From: Nothopassalora personata
Lineage: Eukaryota > Ascomycota > Dothideomycetes > Mycosphaerellales > Mycosphaerellaceae
DNA length: 64,000 bases
Reading direction: 5' to 3'
NCBI GenBank assembly: GCA_033816765.1
Contig: CM066298.1
Location: 868,001-932,000 of the forward strand
The position numbers and the translations under genes are program-made. Of the stretch, positions 31,501 to 43,049 are shown in pieces. Under the pieces are notes generated by a model. The model saw only the letters and a program-made list of their open reading frames with translations. It was not told the DNA's origin and ran no database searches. Numbering within the stretch: position 1 is the first letter of the stretch; every line of letters begins with the position of its first letter.

Positions 31501-33220
31501 TTTATACTTCTTTATCTTTACTATTAAACACACTCTACACTAGTAGAAGCTATCCCTAGGAACAGGAATAGGTTCTTTTAAGTCTATTACCTTATAAAGA
31601 TTCTAGAGCAAGTTCTTCCTAAAGTGTGCAAATCTTCTATGCTAAAGCTTCTACTGTTTTAGGTTAGTCTCTAATTTAGTAGTTATAAAGGCATTCTCTA
31701 TTAGTAGTGTATATAATAAGTGATGTGCCCTTTCTTATAGTAGAGGAGAAATCTTATTAATGAATAGAACCCCCCTAGGAAGCCTTGTCTAGACAACAGT
31801 TTAGCTAGAGGGGAATATAAGAGAAAATAAAGGAGGTTAGACACTAAACTGCTTGCTAAACTAGTTCTAAGAAACTAGGTTCACCCCTAGCTTAGGTATA
31901 AGTAGAACATCTTCTAAAACAACTTTCCTACTAGATCTCCTACTTATCTCTACAGTCCTAATATAAGTGGCTAACAAATGCCTACCTCCTACTTTGATCT
32001 ATTTCTTCTTTATTAAGGGAGTTATAGATCTAAAGAGGCAGTTCTAGTTAGTTATATAGGATAAAGCATAAGAATTAAGTAATTACTCTAATAAGGGGAA
32101 CTTGCCTTAGACTTCTATAGTTAAGTAAGCCACTTTATTATACCTATTATTATTAGACATTGTCTTCTAGGATGAGTTGCATAAGTTAGGTAGCTCTTAG
32201 GTAGAGAAACCTTTCCTAGTCTTCCTTGTTTTAGAGGAAGGAGACTAGGCCTAGTTCTTCTAGAGTAATAGTATATTAGAGCTAAGTTTCTTTACTATTT
32301 TCTTAAGTTCTCCTATAGAGGACTTCTCTCTTAGTGTTCTTCTTAAAGATAGTAGTAGAGATCTTCTCTTCTTAACATATATTATATTCTAGGAGGATAG
32401 TGCTTAGGAATGAGATCTAAGGACCTTCTTTACCTTAGAGAGACTAGGGCAGTCCTTAATAAGATAGTCCTTCTTATATAGAAGGTAGGAAAGTAATCTT
32501 ACCTAACCTAAGGGCCTAACCTAGGTAGCTGCTATACTATACTTAGCCTTAGAGGGATTTAATCTAGCCTCTTAAGCCTTAAGGATCTTTAAGGTCCTTT
32601 TATAATCTATCTTTAGCTAAGCTATAATAGTATCCCTAGCTATATAGTAGTTAGGTAGCAGTAAGCTTAAAAGCTAGGTTATTCTTATATTAGCTTTCCT
32701 ATAGTGCTAGCCCTCTAGGTTAACATTAGCAATCCTCCTTTAAAGAGACACTAGGTGTGCCTATATAGATCTAATAGTGAACTCTTTACTTATCTTAAAG
32801 TTTATAAACTGTTTTGTAAGCTTATGTACATAGGTTAGTAATACCTAGCTATACTTATTCTAGAGATATACCTATATCTTAGCAGCTTTTCTAGATTCGC
32901 AAGAGCCCTTAAGCTTAAATTCATCTTCTTCTATAATCCTACTTAGGATACTAAAGCAGCAAGCTGCATTTTGTTTTGTCTATGTTAGTGTATTCAGAAT
33001 CTCTTTAATCTTAGTCTCTTCCTAGAGTTTTAGGTTCTTGCCCTTAATGTTATTAAATAACACTTCTAATAGGTTATCAATTGTAAAGAATACTAACTAG
33101 CCCTCTATCTTATATCTCTAAAGGTTAAACTATCTCTTCTAATTGTCTCTCCTAAGAATTAGGATTTTAGTTCCCTTCTCTTCTCCTTTCTCTTAGTATA
33201 AATCTATAATAAATTAAATG
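28570..33220 (-). pseudogene. gag-pol polyprotein of copia copy 2, RIPed
   Basis: Minus-strand equivalent of the copy 1 polyprotein: gag at the right (about 33200-32200), knuckle and protease remnants near 32450 and 32050, integrase about 31600-30800, RT about 30250-29500, RNase H to about 28580. Stops are again of Gln/Trp type. Copy 2 and copy 1 carry different RIP changes at some sites, so they were mutated at least partly independently. Confidence 0.88.
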
Positions 33221-33653
33221 TAATGAAACAAGGTGTATATGCTTTAAAGTCGTGGCTTAGGTCCTGCTAAGGCTTTTAGTGTAGAATAGTAAGGTTCGTA
33301 GGTATAGATACTAAGGCCTACTTAGTAGGGTAAAGAAAGAGCGGTATAGTCTCGGAGCTAGGACATAGGTCTGTCTCTCCTAGTAGAGTTCCAAATAACT
33401 TACTTAAAGTCCTTCTTAATAGTATCTCGATGTAGTTCTGCCTATAGAGTGTCTTTAAGGTATTGGCTTATAATAAGCCGCATAGAGTCCTTTTCTAGAT
33501 TACCTATTACTTAGTATTAAACCAAGCTCCTTAATAGGACAGATGGGGTAGACTTCTACTTCCTAGATGTTTTCTGCTATAATAGCAAGGGATACAAGTA
33601 ACCTATACTAATATAGGTTGCTCTTACTCCTGCATAAACCCGGGCTTATAACC

Positions 33654-33900
33654 TATTAAGTTAAGACCTAATAGGATACGTAGTTAGTAGCGGAGTAGAG
33701 TAAGAGATCAATTTTCAACTAGCTAATAGCTACAGGGCATGTAGCAATATATTAGGAACCAATGTGTTAATTGTGTTAGATGTCTATCTAAGCTAAAGGG
33801 GGGAGAAGGTGTCTTCCGATAAGCTAAGTTATCGTAGATGCCTTAGGCTATTAGATCACAACCTAACTGTTAGCTACCCCTAAGATGCTACATCTTAACA
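33654..33900 (-). repeat. 5' LTR of copia copy 2 with adjacent primer site
   Basis: 247 bp, from TATTAAGTTAAGACC (RIPed TG) to GATGCTACATCTTAACA. The bases just left (33640-33653) are the complement of GGTTATAAGCCCGG, the half-tRNA(iMet)-type primer-binding site. Confidence 0.9.
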
Positions 33901-33905
33901 CGGGC

Positions 33906-35400
33906 TATTACTATAGTAGTACCCGTAGGAGAGGGCCCCTCGTAGCCTAAAGAATTTATAGGCTTCCGAGATGTATACGTACCTAATAAGTAGGCGAAGC
34001 GTAAGATACCCGACGGGGTTAAGTATGCGATTAATCTCGTTAAAGGAAAGAAACCCCCTTTTAAGCCGCTGTACTACTAGTCCTTAACTAAGCTAGAGGC
34101 CTTAAAGGAGTACCTTACGTAAGTAATAGAGAAGGGGTGGATTAGGCGATCCGTAAGCGAGGCGGGTACGCCTATCCTATTCGTGCTAAAGAAGAATAGC
34201 ACTCATAGGCTCTATATAGATTATAGAGGCCTAAATGAGATTATAGTAAAGAACCGGTACCTACTGCCCCTAATTAGTAAGACCTTAGATAGGCTATAGG
34301 GCGCTAGGCTCTTTACTATAATCGACCTATAGGATGCCTACTACCGTATTCCTATTAAGCGAGGAGACGAGTAGAAGACTACGTTTCGCACGCGATACGG
34401 CTACTACGAGTACTTAGTTATACCTTTTAGGTTAACTAACGCACTAGCTACCTTTTAGGGGTATATTAATAAGGCCCTTACTAGGTTAGTAGATAACATC
34501 TACGTAGTCTACCTAGATAACATCCTTATCTATAGCGTAACGCGTAAGGAGCACGTACGAGCCGTACGCGCGGTACTAGAGAGGCTACGAAAGTTCGCCC
34601 TATTTACGAACCTAAAGAAGTATAGCTTCTTCTAGGAGAATGCCGAGTTCCTAGGATTTATCGTAAGCGTCGTAGGCGTATCGATAGATAGGAGTAGGGT
34701 AGCCGCAATCGAGGAATAGCCTACGCCTACGAGTTTTTATAAGGTTTAATTCTTCCTAGGATTCTATAACTTCTATAGGCGCTTTATCGAAGGGTACTCG
34801 AGGATTACGAAGCTATTAATAGACCTACTAAAGGGATGTAAGAATAGCAAGAAGTAAGGGCCTCTTATATAGTCCGCTTACGAGGAGTAAGCGTTCTAAC
34901 GGCTAAAAGCTAGGTTCCTCGGAGCACCTATCCTAAGGTACTTCGATCCTTCGTTACGTACGAGGGTTAAGACGGATGCCTTAGGTTTTACGATTGTAGG
35001 CATTATCTCTTAGCTATTTAGGACTAAGTAGCATCCAATTACCTTCTATTCTCGTAAGATAATACCTACCGAGTGCAATTATAAGACCTATAACTAAGAG
35101 CTACTAGTAGTAGTAGAGGCAGTTAAGTATTAGCGACCGTACCTCGAAGGCGCATCGTATACGGTTTAGGTACTAGTCGACTATACGAACCTATAGGGTT
35201 TTATAATAGTGAAGTAGCTAAACGGGAGGTAAGCTCGATAGGCGACGTTTCTATAATCTTTCGACTTCGTAGTAGAGCATAGGTCGGGGAAGAGTAACCT
35301 AGCCGATACGCTATCGCGACGTAGTAACTACGTACGCGTAGCGTAGTAGACGTCGAACTTACTTCCTACGCTATAAAGTAAGCTATCTTTCTAGAAGGAA
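33906..35400 (+). pseudogene. RT and RNase H of gypsy B, RIPed
   Basis: Plus-strand pol resumes after the copia insertion: [22 protein letters not shown] (two adjoining boxes, about 34210-34280), FTIIDLQDAYYRIPI, TFRTRYGYYEYLVIPFRLTNA, and active-site YLDNILIYS (about 34505-34535), where YxDD is now YLDN. RNase H follows with FYSRKIIPTECNYKTYNQELL (about 35045-35105). Function lost through the Asp-to-Asn change and many stops. Confidence 0.9.
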
Positions 35401-37000
35401 TCCCTATTAAGAGAGGACGAGCCTATAGTAAGGCGCGTAACCGCTACCTACGAGAAGATGTAGGATAAGGCGACGACAATAGTAGTAGTAGCCTACGAGC
35501 CGTAGGGGACCCGATCGCTACTAGTAAGAGTATGCGCTATAATAATGTAGGGCGGCCTAGGTAGACTACTTATACTACTAATGAAAATCGTATAGGGGAG
35601 AGACGATAGGTATGTCGTATACTTATTGTAGGCGCCTAGCGAAGGGGACGCTAAGGACTAGCATATAAAAGACGGGTTAGTCTATCGCGGGAACGCGATT
35701 ATAGTACCCGAAGACTATATAGTAAGAGTATAGCTACTCTATATACATTATAACGACCTACTAGTAGGGCACTTTAGTAAGGTAAAGACTAAAGAGCTAC
35801 TACGACGTTATTACTAGTAGGAATTACTAAGTAAGGATGTAAGGGAGTATATTAGAAACTGTAGGGCTTATTAGACCTCGAAGGCGAGGCGCTATCGACC
35901 CTACGGCGAGCTATAGCTACTACCTAGGCTAGATAGTCCATAGTAGGAAATTACCATGGATTTTATTACGGACCTACCGCTAAGTAAGCGAGGAGAATGC
36001 GTTTATAATGCGATCCTAGTAATCGTCGACCGCTACTCTAAAATAAACTTGTACATTCCTACGACTAAGACATACATAGCGGCGGAGCTTACGAGGATCT
36101 TACGAGACGAAGTCGTGCGGCATTATAGTATGCTAGCGGGCATAGTAAGTAACCGAGGGTTAGTATTTACGAGTAAGTTCTAGAGTAACTTCTACTTCGA
36201 GGCGTAGGTGAAGCGTAAGCTGTCTATAGCTTTCTACCCTTAGACTAACGGCTAGACTAAGAGGGTAAACTAAACCTTAGAACAGTACCTTCGTTATTAC
36301 TATAGCGAGAACTAGATAGAGTAGGCTAAGTAGCTAGCTATTACTAAATTCGTATGTAATAACAGCGTCTACCCTACGCTACGTATAAGCCTATTCGAAA
36401 TAGCGTATAGTTAGAGACCTAAGATTACCCTAACACCTATAGGATCTCGAGGCGAGATCCGGGAAGGGGAGGTACTAGTAGCGGTAGACTTAGTTAACCG
36501 TATACGAGAGATGCGCGCTACGCTTACGAAGCGTTAGGAAATCGTAGTAGCCGATTAGACTCGCTACTATAATAAGACTTATAAGGCTAAGAGCTATCGC
36601 GTAGGCGACATAGTCTTATTATTTACGAAGAACCTAAGGTTAGCATTACCGAAGAAGAAGATAGGTCCGAAGTTTATTAGACCGTACCGCATTATCGACG
36701 CTATCGGTTCGTAGGCGTACCGCCTAGCACTACTAGCCGACTTAAGAATTTATAATGTATTCTATATATCCCTCCTCGAGCCGTACGCGGGTAGCGAGAA
36801 GGATAGAGGTACTATAGCCCTCGCTAATAAGGACGGGGAATATAAAGTAGAGGCAGTACTAGGAAAGCGTAAGTATAAGGGTAAAGTGCAGTACCTAGTG
36901 CGATGGAAGGGCTAGCTAGAAGAGTATAATAGCTAGGAGCTAGTATAAGGACTCGCGAATGCTACGCGTATAGTAGCCGAATATAAGGCGTTAGCGAAGA
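35400..37000 (+). pseudogene. Integrase and chromodomain of gypsy B, RIPed
   Basis: Zinc-binding part with YIHYNDLLVGHFSKVKTKELL (about 35745-35805) and YIRNCRAYWTSKA, in which one Cys reads Tyr. Core: MDFITDLPLSKRG (35956, first Asp), GIVSNRGLVFTSKF (second Asp now Asn), and FYPQTNGQTKRVNQTLEQYLR (family form NGQTERxN; Glu now Lys). Then a GPF/Y-like tail and a chromodomain KVQYLVRWKGQLEEYNSQE (about 36885-36945). A 75-codon stretch at 35956-36183 is the cleanest part of this frame. Inactive by catalytic changes. Confidence 0.9.
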
Positions 37001-37058
37001 CGGTATAAGCCGGCGGAAGGATCTACGAAGGCTACGCGTATAGTAGCCGAATATAAGG
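36961..37058 (+). repeat. 28-bp direct repeat at gypsy B 3' end
   Basis: The 28 bases at 36961-36988 recur exactly at 37031-37058 (start GCTACGCGTATAG), 70 bp apart. The first copy is in the last pol codons, so the second reflects a short duplication at the damaged 3' end of the element. Confidence 0.9.
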
Positions 37059-37087
37059 TGCCTACGAAGGTAGTATAAGGCGCTAAA

Positions 37088-38228
37088 ACAAGGGCATAGG
37101 TTATGTATTTAGGCCTTAACCCTCCGGTAGCTAGATATAAGGACCTCTACCCTAATAGTAAACTTAGCTATAACTAGTATAGAAGATACTAACCTATAGT
37201 GTCTTCTATCGGACTAAAAGGCTCGCTTACTTAGTTAAGTAAACACCCCCGATAGTAATAACATTAGAGATGGAGGTAAGGAGAGAGAAGAGTAGAGAGA
37301 AGAGTATTCATTTTAAAAACAAACTTTTATAGGCGCACTACGGCGCTACGTAGACAGAATATAGGCGCGTAGTAGGCGGCTAACATACGCGGAGCGCGCG
37401 ATTACTCGTTATTACCCTCCTTATTATCCTCCTTATCGTACTTGCCCCGTAGGGCTAGTAGTAAGAAGGCCCTATCGGCCGCGGTAGTGTCGATGTTTCT
37501 AGCCTATAGGAACTATAACTACGGTTAGTATAGGACACGCATGCGACACGTATGTTACTTATAGTACGGCCGAGCTCGAAGAGCCTATTAAGGGCCCTGT
37601 TCTACTCTTACTATAGAACTACGGACGTAGTAGCGGCGGCGGAGGAGGGGGCAGTAGTAGTAGAGGCGCCGGCGGAGCGTACGCGGGTGTCCCCTATGCG
37701 CTTATTCTTATAGGTAGAGAACTGCCTCTTAGCCTAGGAGGAGGTTAGCCGATTTATATAGGGAGCGATAGTACGCCGTATACGGCGAGCGTAGGGAGCG
37801 CTAGCGAGGCGTAGCACTTACCTCTAGGATCTACTCGCCTAGTTAGGTATAGAGCTCGTGCTACTAGTCTAGAGCATCCTACTCTTACTTAGTAATAGGG
37901 TTACTAAGCCCCTAGATAAGCTTATCGCGCTAGGCGCGAGCGGCGCGTAGGCGAGCCACTAGCTACGCGATAGCGACGCTAGTATTACTAACGTAGGGGT
38001 ACCTAATGTCTCTATAGCGCCTACACTTCTTAAGTAACTCGCCGGTAGTAATACTATTATACGTATCCTACTCGTCTACTATACTATTAGTAAGCGCATC
38101 GTAAGCGAAGAGCGTAGCGAATACTTACTAGCTACGAAGTATAGTAGATAGCGTATACACATCTTAATGTCGGTACCTAGGCGCCTAGCTAGTAAGGACT
38201 TAGGGGTCTACGGCCCTAGTGCGCTAAA
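37088..38228 (+). other. RIPed block of unknown origin between gypsy B and element D1
   Basis: A purine-rich run (37264-37310) is followed by TpA-rich DNA. From about 37620 to 38225 the plus strand has a coding-like frame with Gln-type stops, for example FIQGAIVRRIRRAQGALARRS and LLVYYTISKRIVSEERSEYLL. I recognise no family. It is cut at 38229, where similarity to element D starts. Confidence 0.4.
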
Positions 38229-38811
38229 GCTATGTTAACATCTATTACTATTAGCTCCGCTAGAGAGACTAACGAGGAGATATCGAGATTCGGTATCTTA
38301 ATACTAACGACATGCCTATAGATAGGCTTACTAAGCTACTGCTACTATAAAAGCATAAGCACTTCGTGAAGCTACTTAATATAGCTAAGGAAGGCGTAGA
38401 TCTACGCTCCTTAGCGCCTACTATAGATGCTAACACTAGCCGCATTACCTTAGGGGGTAATAATAACGCTTAAGATGCGTAGGCCTACTACACTAGTAGT
38501 AGCTCTTCTCGACAGTTACTAGCACTAGGCTTTAACTATAGGACTCTTCTCCTCGGCGCATCGTAGCAGCGATGTAGAACGATATAGTAATTAGCTACTA
38601 CTAAGCGCGACTTCCCTTTTATCCTTCTATGCTATATTAGGAAGGAACTAGTAGTAGGACTGCATAAAAACACCTCTTTAGGTCTAAATCCTTCCTCTTT
38701 TCTTAACTAACTAACATAGACCGGTAAGGTATATTCGGCACTACTGTCTCCTCTACCGGCTCCGTACTACCGCTAGAGTAAGCGTCTACTATTTACCGGC
38801 GCTGCCCTAGC

Positions 38812-38892
38812 ACTACTATTACTAGTAGGTGTTTCTCGGACTCCTATTAGCCTATAGTAAAAGGACCGGAAACACCCCTATTACTAGTAGCG
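38812..38892. repeat. Inverted repeat in D-family 3' region
   Basis: Arms around GTGTTTCTCGG (38830-38840) and CCGGAAACAC (38867-38876), extended outwards by ATTACTAGT-type sequence, can form a stem of about 20 bp with a loop of about 25 bases. The same structure is conserved in D2 (near 42490-42570) and D3 (near 50430-50510). Confidence 0.7.
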
Positions 38893-39359
38893 GTGCAGCG
38901 TATGCGCACTAGTAACGGCGTAGCTAATTACGAGCGCCGAAACACTATTAACTTCCCTACTACTAGTAGCATTAGTATTACTATTACTACATCCGTTTAA
39001 CGAACGCTATAACATTATCGTGAATCCCTCTATTATCGTCCTCACCTCACTTAGAGACAACATCTCTACCCGCAGCACCTATAGTACTACCGTCGATAGG
39101 ATTATCCTTACCCTAAGTAGAAAGATAAGGCCTTCATAAGCTATAAAGACCTTTTATTAGGTAAAAGAGTTCCTACTAGGACGTAGCTAAATAGTAATCT
39201 CTACCTAAGGCAGGAAGCGGGGTTCTCTAAGACCGTAACCGAAGTTATATATACGTAGTTATTAGATAGTAGTAAGGTACCCTAATTGCCGAAGCAATAG
39301 CGTACTATAACACCTAGGATTTTAATTAAGAATGGAGCGGATATTGAAGCGGACGATAG

Positions 39360-39500
39360 GCTAAGCAATAAATTTAGTAGATATAATAACCCCTAGGACT
39401 CGAACCTATAACCTTATATGTCCGTTAAAATGTAGAGAGATAGAACGCCTTGCCGTTTAGTGCTATAAGAACAGCTTAGCCACCCTACCGGACAAGATTC
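39360..39500 (-). other. tRNA-like (pol III box) segment in D1 3' region
   Basis: On the minus strand there is GGTGGCTAAGC (A-box-like) and, about 80 bp on, GGTTCGAGTCC (39396-39406), a perfect B box with a T-loop-like fold. No full cloverleaf can be drawn. The equivalents in D2 (B box 41980-41990) and D3 (49900-49910) are well conserved. Confidence 0.45.
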
Positions 39501-39768
39501 ACATCGTTTAGAACCTATTATATAGGTTAACTATAGTGTAAGGGACTTAGTAAGATTGTAAATAGGGATGTAAGGCTAGGATAATAGCCTTACCTAAAAC
39601 GCTAACTTAGCGCCCTACTATGTAGCTTATAATAGAGCTCTAATAAGTACGTAGTAACGAAGCCTAACGTCATAAGGTAGGTAGGTAGGGTGATAGGTGA
39701 TAGATGGGGTGCACGCGATCACATGCGATCAGCTTATTCACCTACAAGCCGTACGAGCTAAGGGGGTG

Positions 39769-39974
39769 TGTTACGATCTAAGCGTGTACCGGCGCTACAG
39801 CCTAATTAAACCTAAGGCAGTAGCCGCTAAGAATTAGGTGACATTAATTAGTTACCTACAGCCTTTTTATAAGCAGCCCCTTCAATTCTAGCTTAGACAC
39901 ATACAATCTACTATCTACTTTTAAGAGACCTTTATAAGCCCATTTTATAACTTCTAACCACTTGTAACGTGATA
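39769..39974 (+). repeat. 3' LTR of D1 (206 bp)
   Basis: Begins TGTTACGATC after the purine tract AAGGGGGTG and ends CGTGATA, the RIPed form of CGTAACA. Inverted tips TGTTACG/CGTAACA define the family. Confidence 0.88.
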
Positions 39975-41411
39975 ATAGAGGGCCTACGAGATAGGGCATC
40001 TAGGCTAGTATGCCTAGTCCCCGTAACGTACTTTACTTCGAACGTAAATAGCCTAATCTATACGACCTACCGGGCTATTACCGAGTTAGGTAGGTCCGAA
40101 GCCGGCCGGTTAAGCTACTATATCAGTATCTTAGTATTAACCTTAAGGACAAAATTAACGCTAGTAATATATCTCTAGATCTTCTTAAGCCCCTTAAGGA
40201 CCCTAAGGCATTCCCGCTTACTAGCATTATATCTAGATTTTAACGCGTTCTAGATTCTACTCTTATACCGTACCGGGTAACGCCGTCGGGTACTGTCTAT
40301 TAATTCTTAAGAAACGATACATCCCTATCTAGTGTCGCTAGCATTAACTAAGACAAAGATAGACCTAGCACTAGGTAAGTAGTAGAGGGTAACTAAGGCT
40401 AGAGCCTACATAAGATATCTAGTAACCTCTTCTTTCGAGAACTGCTTATTTTCTATCTAGGTGAACTCGGCGTCCTTCTTTAGTAGCTTATACATTAGTC
40501 GAGCGATAATAACGAACTAGGGGATCTATATCCGGAAGTATATACATAGCCCTACATAGGTACGGACCTCCTTAATATAGGTAGGCGTAGGATAATCTAG
40601 GATCTTAGCTATAACCTTTAGGTTAGGATAGCGACTATCCGGGCTAGTAACATACCTAACAATCTTAAGCTTTTCGTATAACTATTAGGATTTGCCTCTA
40701 GTAACTACCGCTCTAGCTCTTTCTAAGTTAGTAAGAACTAGATCTAGGGAAATAATGTGCTTAACGACCTATTTCCTTAACCTAGGCTCTACTTCTACAT
40801 TCCTATAGTCCTTAGTTAGTCCCTTAATACCGATGTTATCGAGAAACAGCTTCGCTCGATGCGAGATATAATTAAGTAGAATCTTTGTTACCGTACGCAC
40901 GAACTAAGCAACTGAATTAGTAGCTCCTTAAGGTAGAGTCGTGTTACGTACTAGGCTAAGAGGGGTTATAAAGGCTGTTAAGTCCCGGTAGGACTTATCT
41001 AAAGTAATCTAATTATAACCTAAAAATAGGTCTATAAGTGAAGCGACTCGGTACCCGGTAAAATCCTCTAAGAAGCTATCCGTGTCCGGTAGAATGTTAG
41101 TATTACGTATAGTAACCTTATTTAGGAGCATAGCTAAATTAATTAACCGATATAGCATATCGCTTCTAGAGGTATTAACCTTCTTTACGACTAGGAACTA
41201 GCTATTGGAATATGCCCCTTATAAGTATTCTAGGATGTTGTTCTTAATCCGGGATCTAATTATACGCTTAACAATTGCCCTAAGACTTAGGTATAACCGG
41301 ATAGGGCGTGCCTACTATAGCCTATAAAAGATCGTATTAATCTTCTAAGGTAGTATAATATCGTGCCTAATTTACCTTATATAACTAAAATCCTAAGCGA
41401 GGACTGCCTCC
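39975..41411 (-). pseudogene. Ty3/gypsy element E: RT and RNase H part, RIPed
   Basis: Minus-strand pol between D1 and D2. From 41411 leftwards: the pre-RT region, then RLINLAMLLNKVTIRNTN (around 41120), VASLIDLFLGYNQITLDKSYRDLTAF (around 41000, in two runs), TLPQGATNSVAQFVRTVTKI (around 40900), and FLDNIGIKG (around 40830), where FLDD has become FLDN. RNase H-like VSFLKNQQTVPDGVTRYGIR is near 40260-40320. This is a common fungal gypsy lineage. The frame continues to the right of D2 at 48532. The open stretch 39969-40178 on the plus strand is antisense to it. Confidence 0.85.
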
Positions 41412-41617
41412 TATCACGTTACAAGTGGTTAGAAGTCATAAAATGGGCTTATAAAGGTGTCTTAAAAGCAGATAGTAGATTGCATGTGTCTAAGCTAGAA
41501 TTGAAGGGGCTACTTATGAAAAGGCTGTAGGTAACTAATTAATGTCACCTGATTCTTAGCGGCTACTACCTTATGTTTAATTAGGCTGTAGCGCCGGTGC
41601 ACGCTTAGATCGTAACA
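41412..41617 (-). repeat. 3' LTR of D2
   Basis: 206 bp, TATCACG...CGTAACA in window orientation. ACCCCCTTAG after it is the complement of the polypurine tract. Confidence 0.92.
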
Positions 41618-43049
41618 CACCCCCTTAGCTCGTACGGCTTATAGGTGAATAAGCTAATCGTATATAATCGCGTGCACCCTATCTATTACCTATCACCCTA
41701 CCTACCCACCTTATAACGTTAGGCTTCGTTACTACGTGCTTATTAGAGCTCTATTATAAGCTACATAGTAGGGCGCTAAGTTAGCGTTTTAGGTAAGGCT
41801 ATTATCCTAGCCTTATATCCCTATTTATAATCTTACTAAGTCCCTCACACTATAGTTAACCTATATAATAGGTTCTAAACGATGTGAATCTTGTCCGGTA
41901 GGGTAGCTAAGCTGTTCTTATAGCACTAAACGGCAAGGCGTACTATCTCCCTACATTTCAACGGATATATAAGGTTGTAGGTTCGAGTCCTAGGGGTTAT
42001 TATATCTACTAAATTTATTGCTTAGCCTATCGTCCGCTTTAATGTCCGCTCCATTCTTAATCAAAATCCTAGGTGTTATAGTACGCTATTTCTTCGGCAA
42101 TTAGGGTGCCTTGCTACTATCTAATAACTACGCATATATAACTTCGGTTACGGTCTTAGAGAACTCCGCTTCCTGCCTTAGGTAGAGATTACTATTTAGC
42201 TACGTCCTAGTAGGAACTCTTTTACCTAATAAAAGGTCTTTATAGCTTATGAAGGCCTTATCTTTCTACTTAGGGTAAGGATAATCCTATCGACGGTAGT
42301 ACTATAGGTGCTGCGGGTAGAGATGTTGTCTCTAAGTGAGGTGAGGACGATAATAGAGGGATTCACGATAATGTTATAGCGTTCGTTAAACGGATGTAGT
42401 AATAGTAATACTAATGCTACTAGTAGTAGGGAAGTTAATAGTGTTTCGGCGCTCGTAATTAGCTACGCCGTTACTAGTGCGCATACGCTGCACCGCTACT
42501 AGTAATAGGGGTGTTTCCGGTCCTTTTACTATAGGCTAATAGGAGTCCGAGAAACACCTACTAGTAATAGTAGTGCTAGGGCAGCGCCGGTAAATAGTAG
42601 ACGCTTACTCTAGCGGTAGTACGGAGCCGGTAGAGGAGACAGTAGTGCCGAATATACCTTACCGGTCTATGTTAGTTAGTTAAGAAAAGAGGAAGGATTT
42701 AGACCTAAAGAGGTGTTTTTATGCAGTCCTACTACTAGTTCCTTCCTAATATAGCATAGAAGGATAAAAGGGAAGTCGCGCTTAGTAGTAGCTAATTACT
42801 ATATCGTTCTACATCGCTGCTACGATGCGCCGAGGAGAAGAGTCCTATAGTTAAAGCCTAGTGCTAGTAACTGTCGAGAAGAGCTACTACTAGTGTAGTA
42901 GGCCTACGCATCTTAAGCGTTATTATTACCCCCTAAGGTAATGCGGCTAGTGTTAGCATCTATAGTAGGCGCTAAGGAGCGTAGATCTACGCCTTCCTTA
43001 GCTATATTAAGTAGCTTCACGAAGTGCTTATGCTTTTATAGTAGCAGTA

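Larger units (their letters stand above)
28288..33900 (-). mobile_element. Complete Ty1/copia element, copy 2 (5613 bp), nested in gypsy B
   Basis: Reverse-complement copy of the 17093-22705 element with the same total length. LTRs at 28288-28534 (element 3') and 33654-33900 (element 5'), 247 bp each. The 5-bp target duplication CGGGC lies at 28283-28287 and 33901-33905, and removing element plus one duplicate restores the gypsy sequence seen in copy A. Termini TGTTAAG...TTAACA are preserved. All polyprotein domains are present and RIPed. A 60-codon open stretch at 29913-30095 is antisense to RT and not a gene. Confidence 0.96.
26387..37087 (+). mobile_element. Ty3/gypsy chromovirus copy B, split by copia copy 2, RIPed
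   Basis: Plus-strand element of the same family as copy A. It has a 171-bp 5' LTR, gag, protease, then the nested copia (28288-33900), and continues in protease/RT, RNase H, integrase and chromodomain to about 36990. I found no 3' LTR; sequence after about 37060 does not match the 5' LTR, so the 3' end is lost or too altered. It abuts the gag part of gypsy F, so B may have inserted in F with the right-hand part of F lost. Confidence 0.85.
38229..39974 (+). mobile_element. Copia family D, copy D1: 3' fragment, plus strand, RIPed
   Basis: Matches, in inverse orientation, the 3' portion of D2 (41412-43150). It contains the end of RNase H (DIEIRYLNTNDMPIDRLTKLLLLQKHKHF, in two adjacent runs, about 38280-38370), a C-terminal extension, a long 3' untranslated region and the 3' LTR at 39769-39974. 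The 5' part of the element is missing. The 5 bp after the LTR are ATAGA. Confidence 0.88.
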
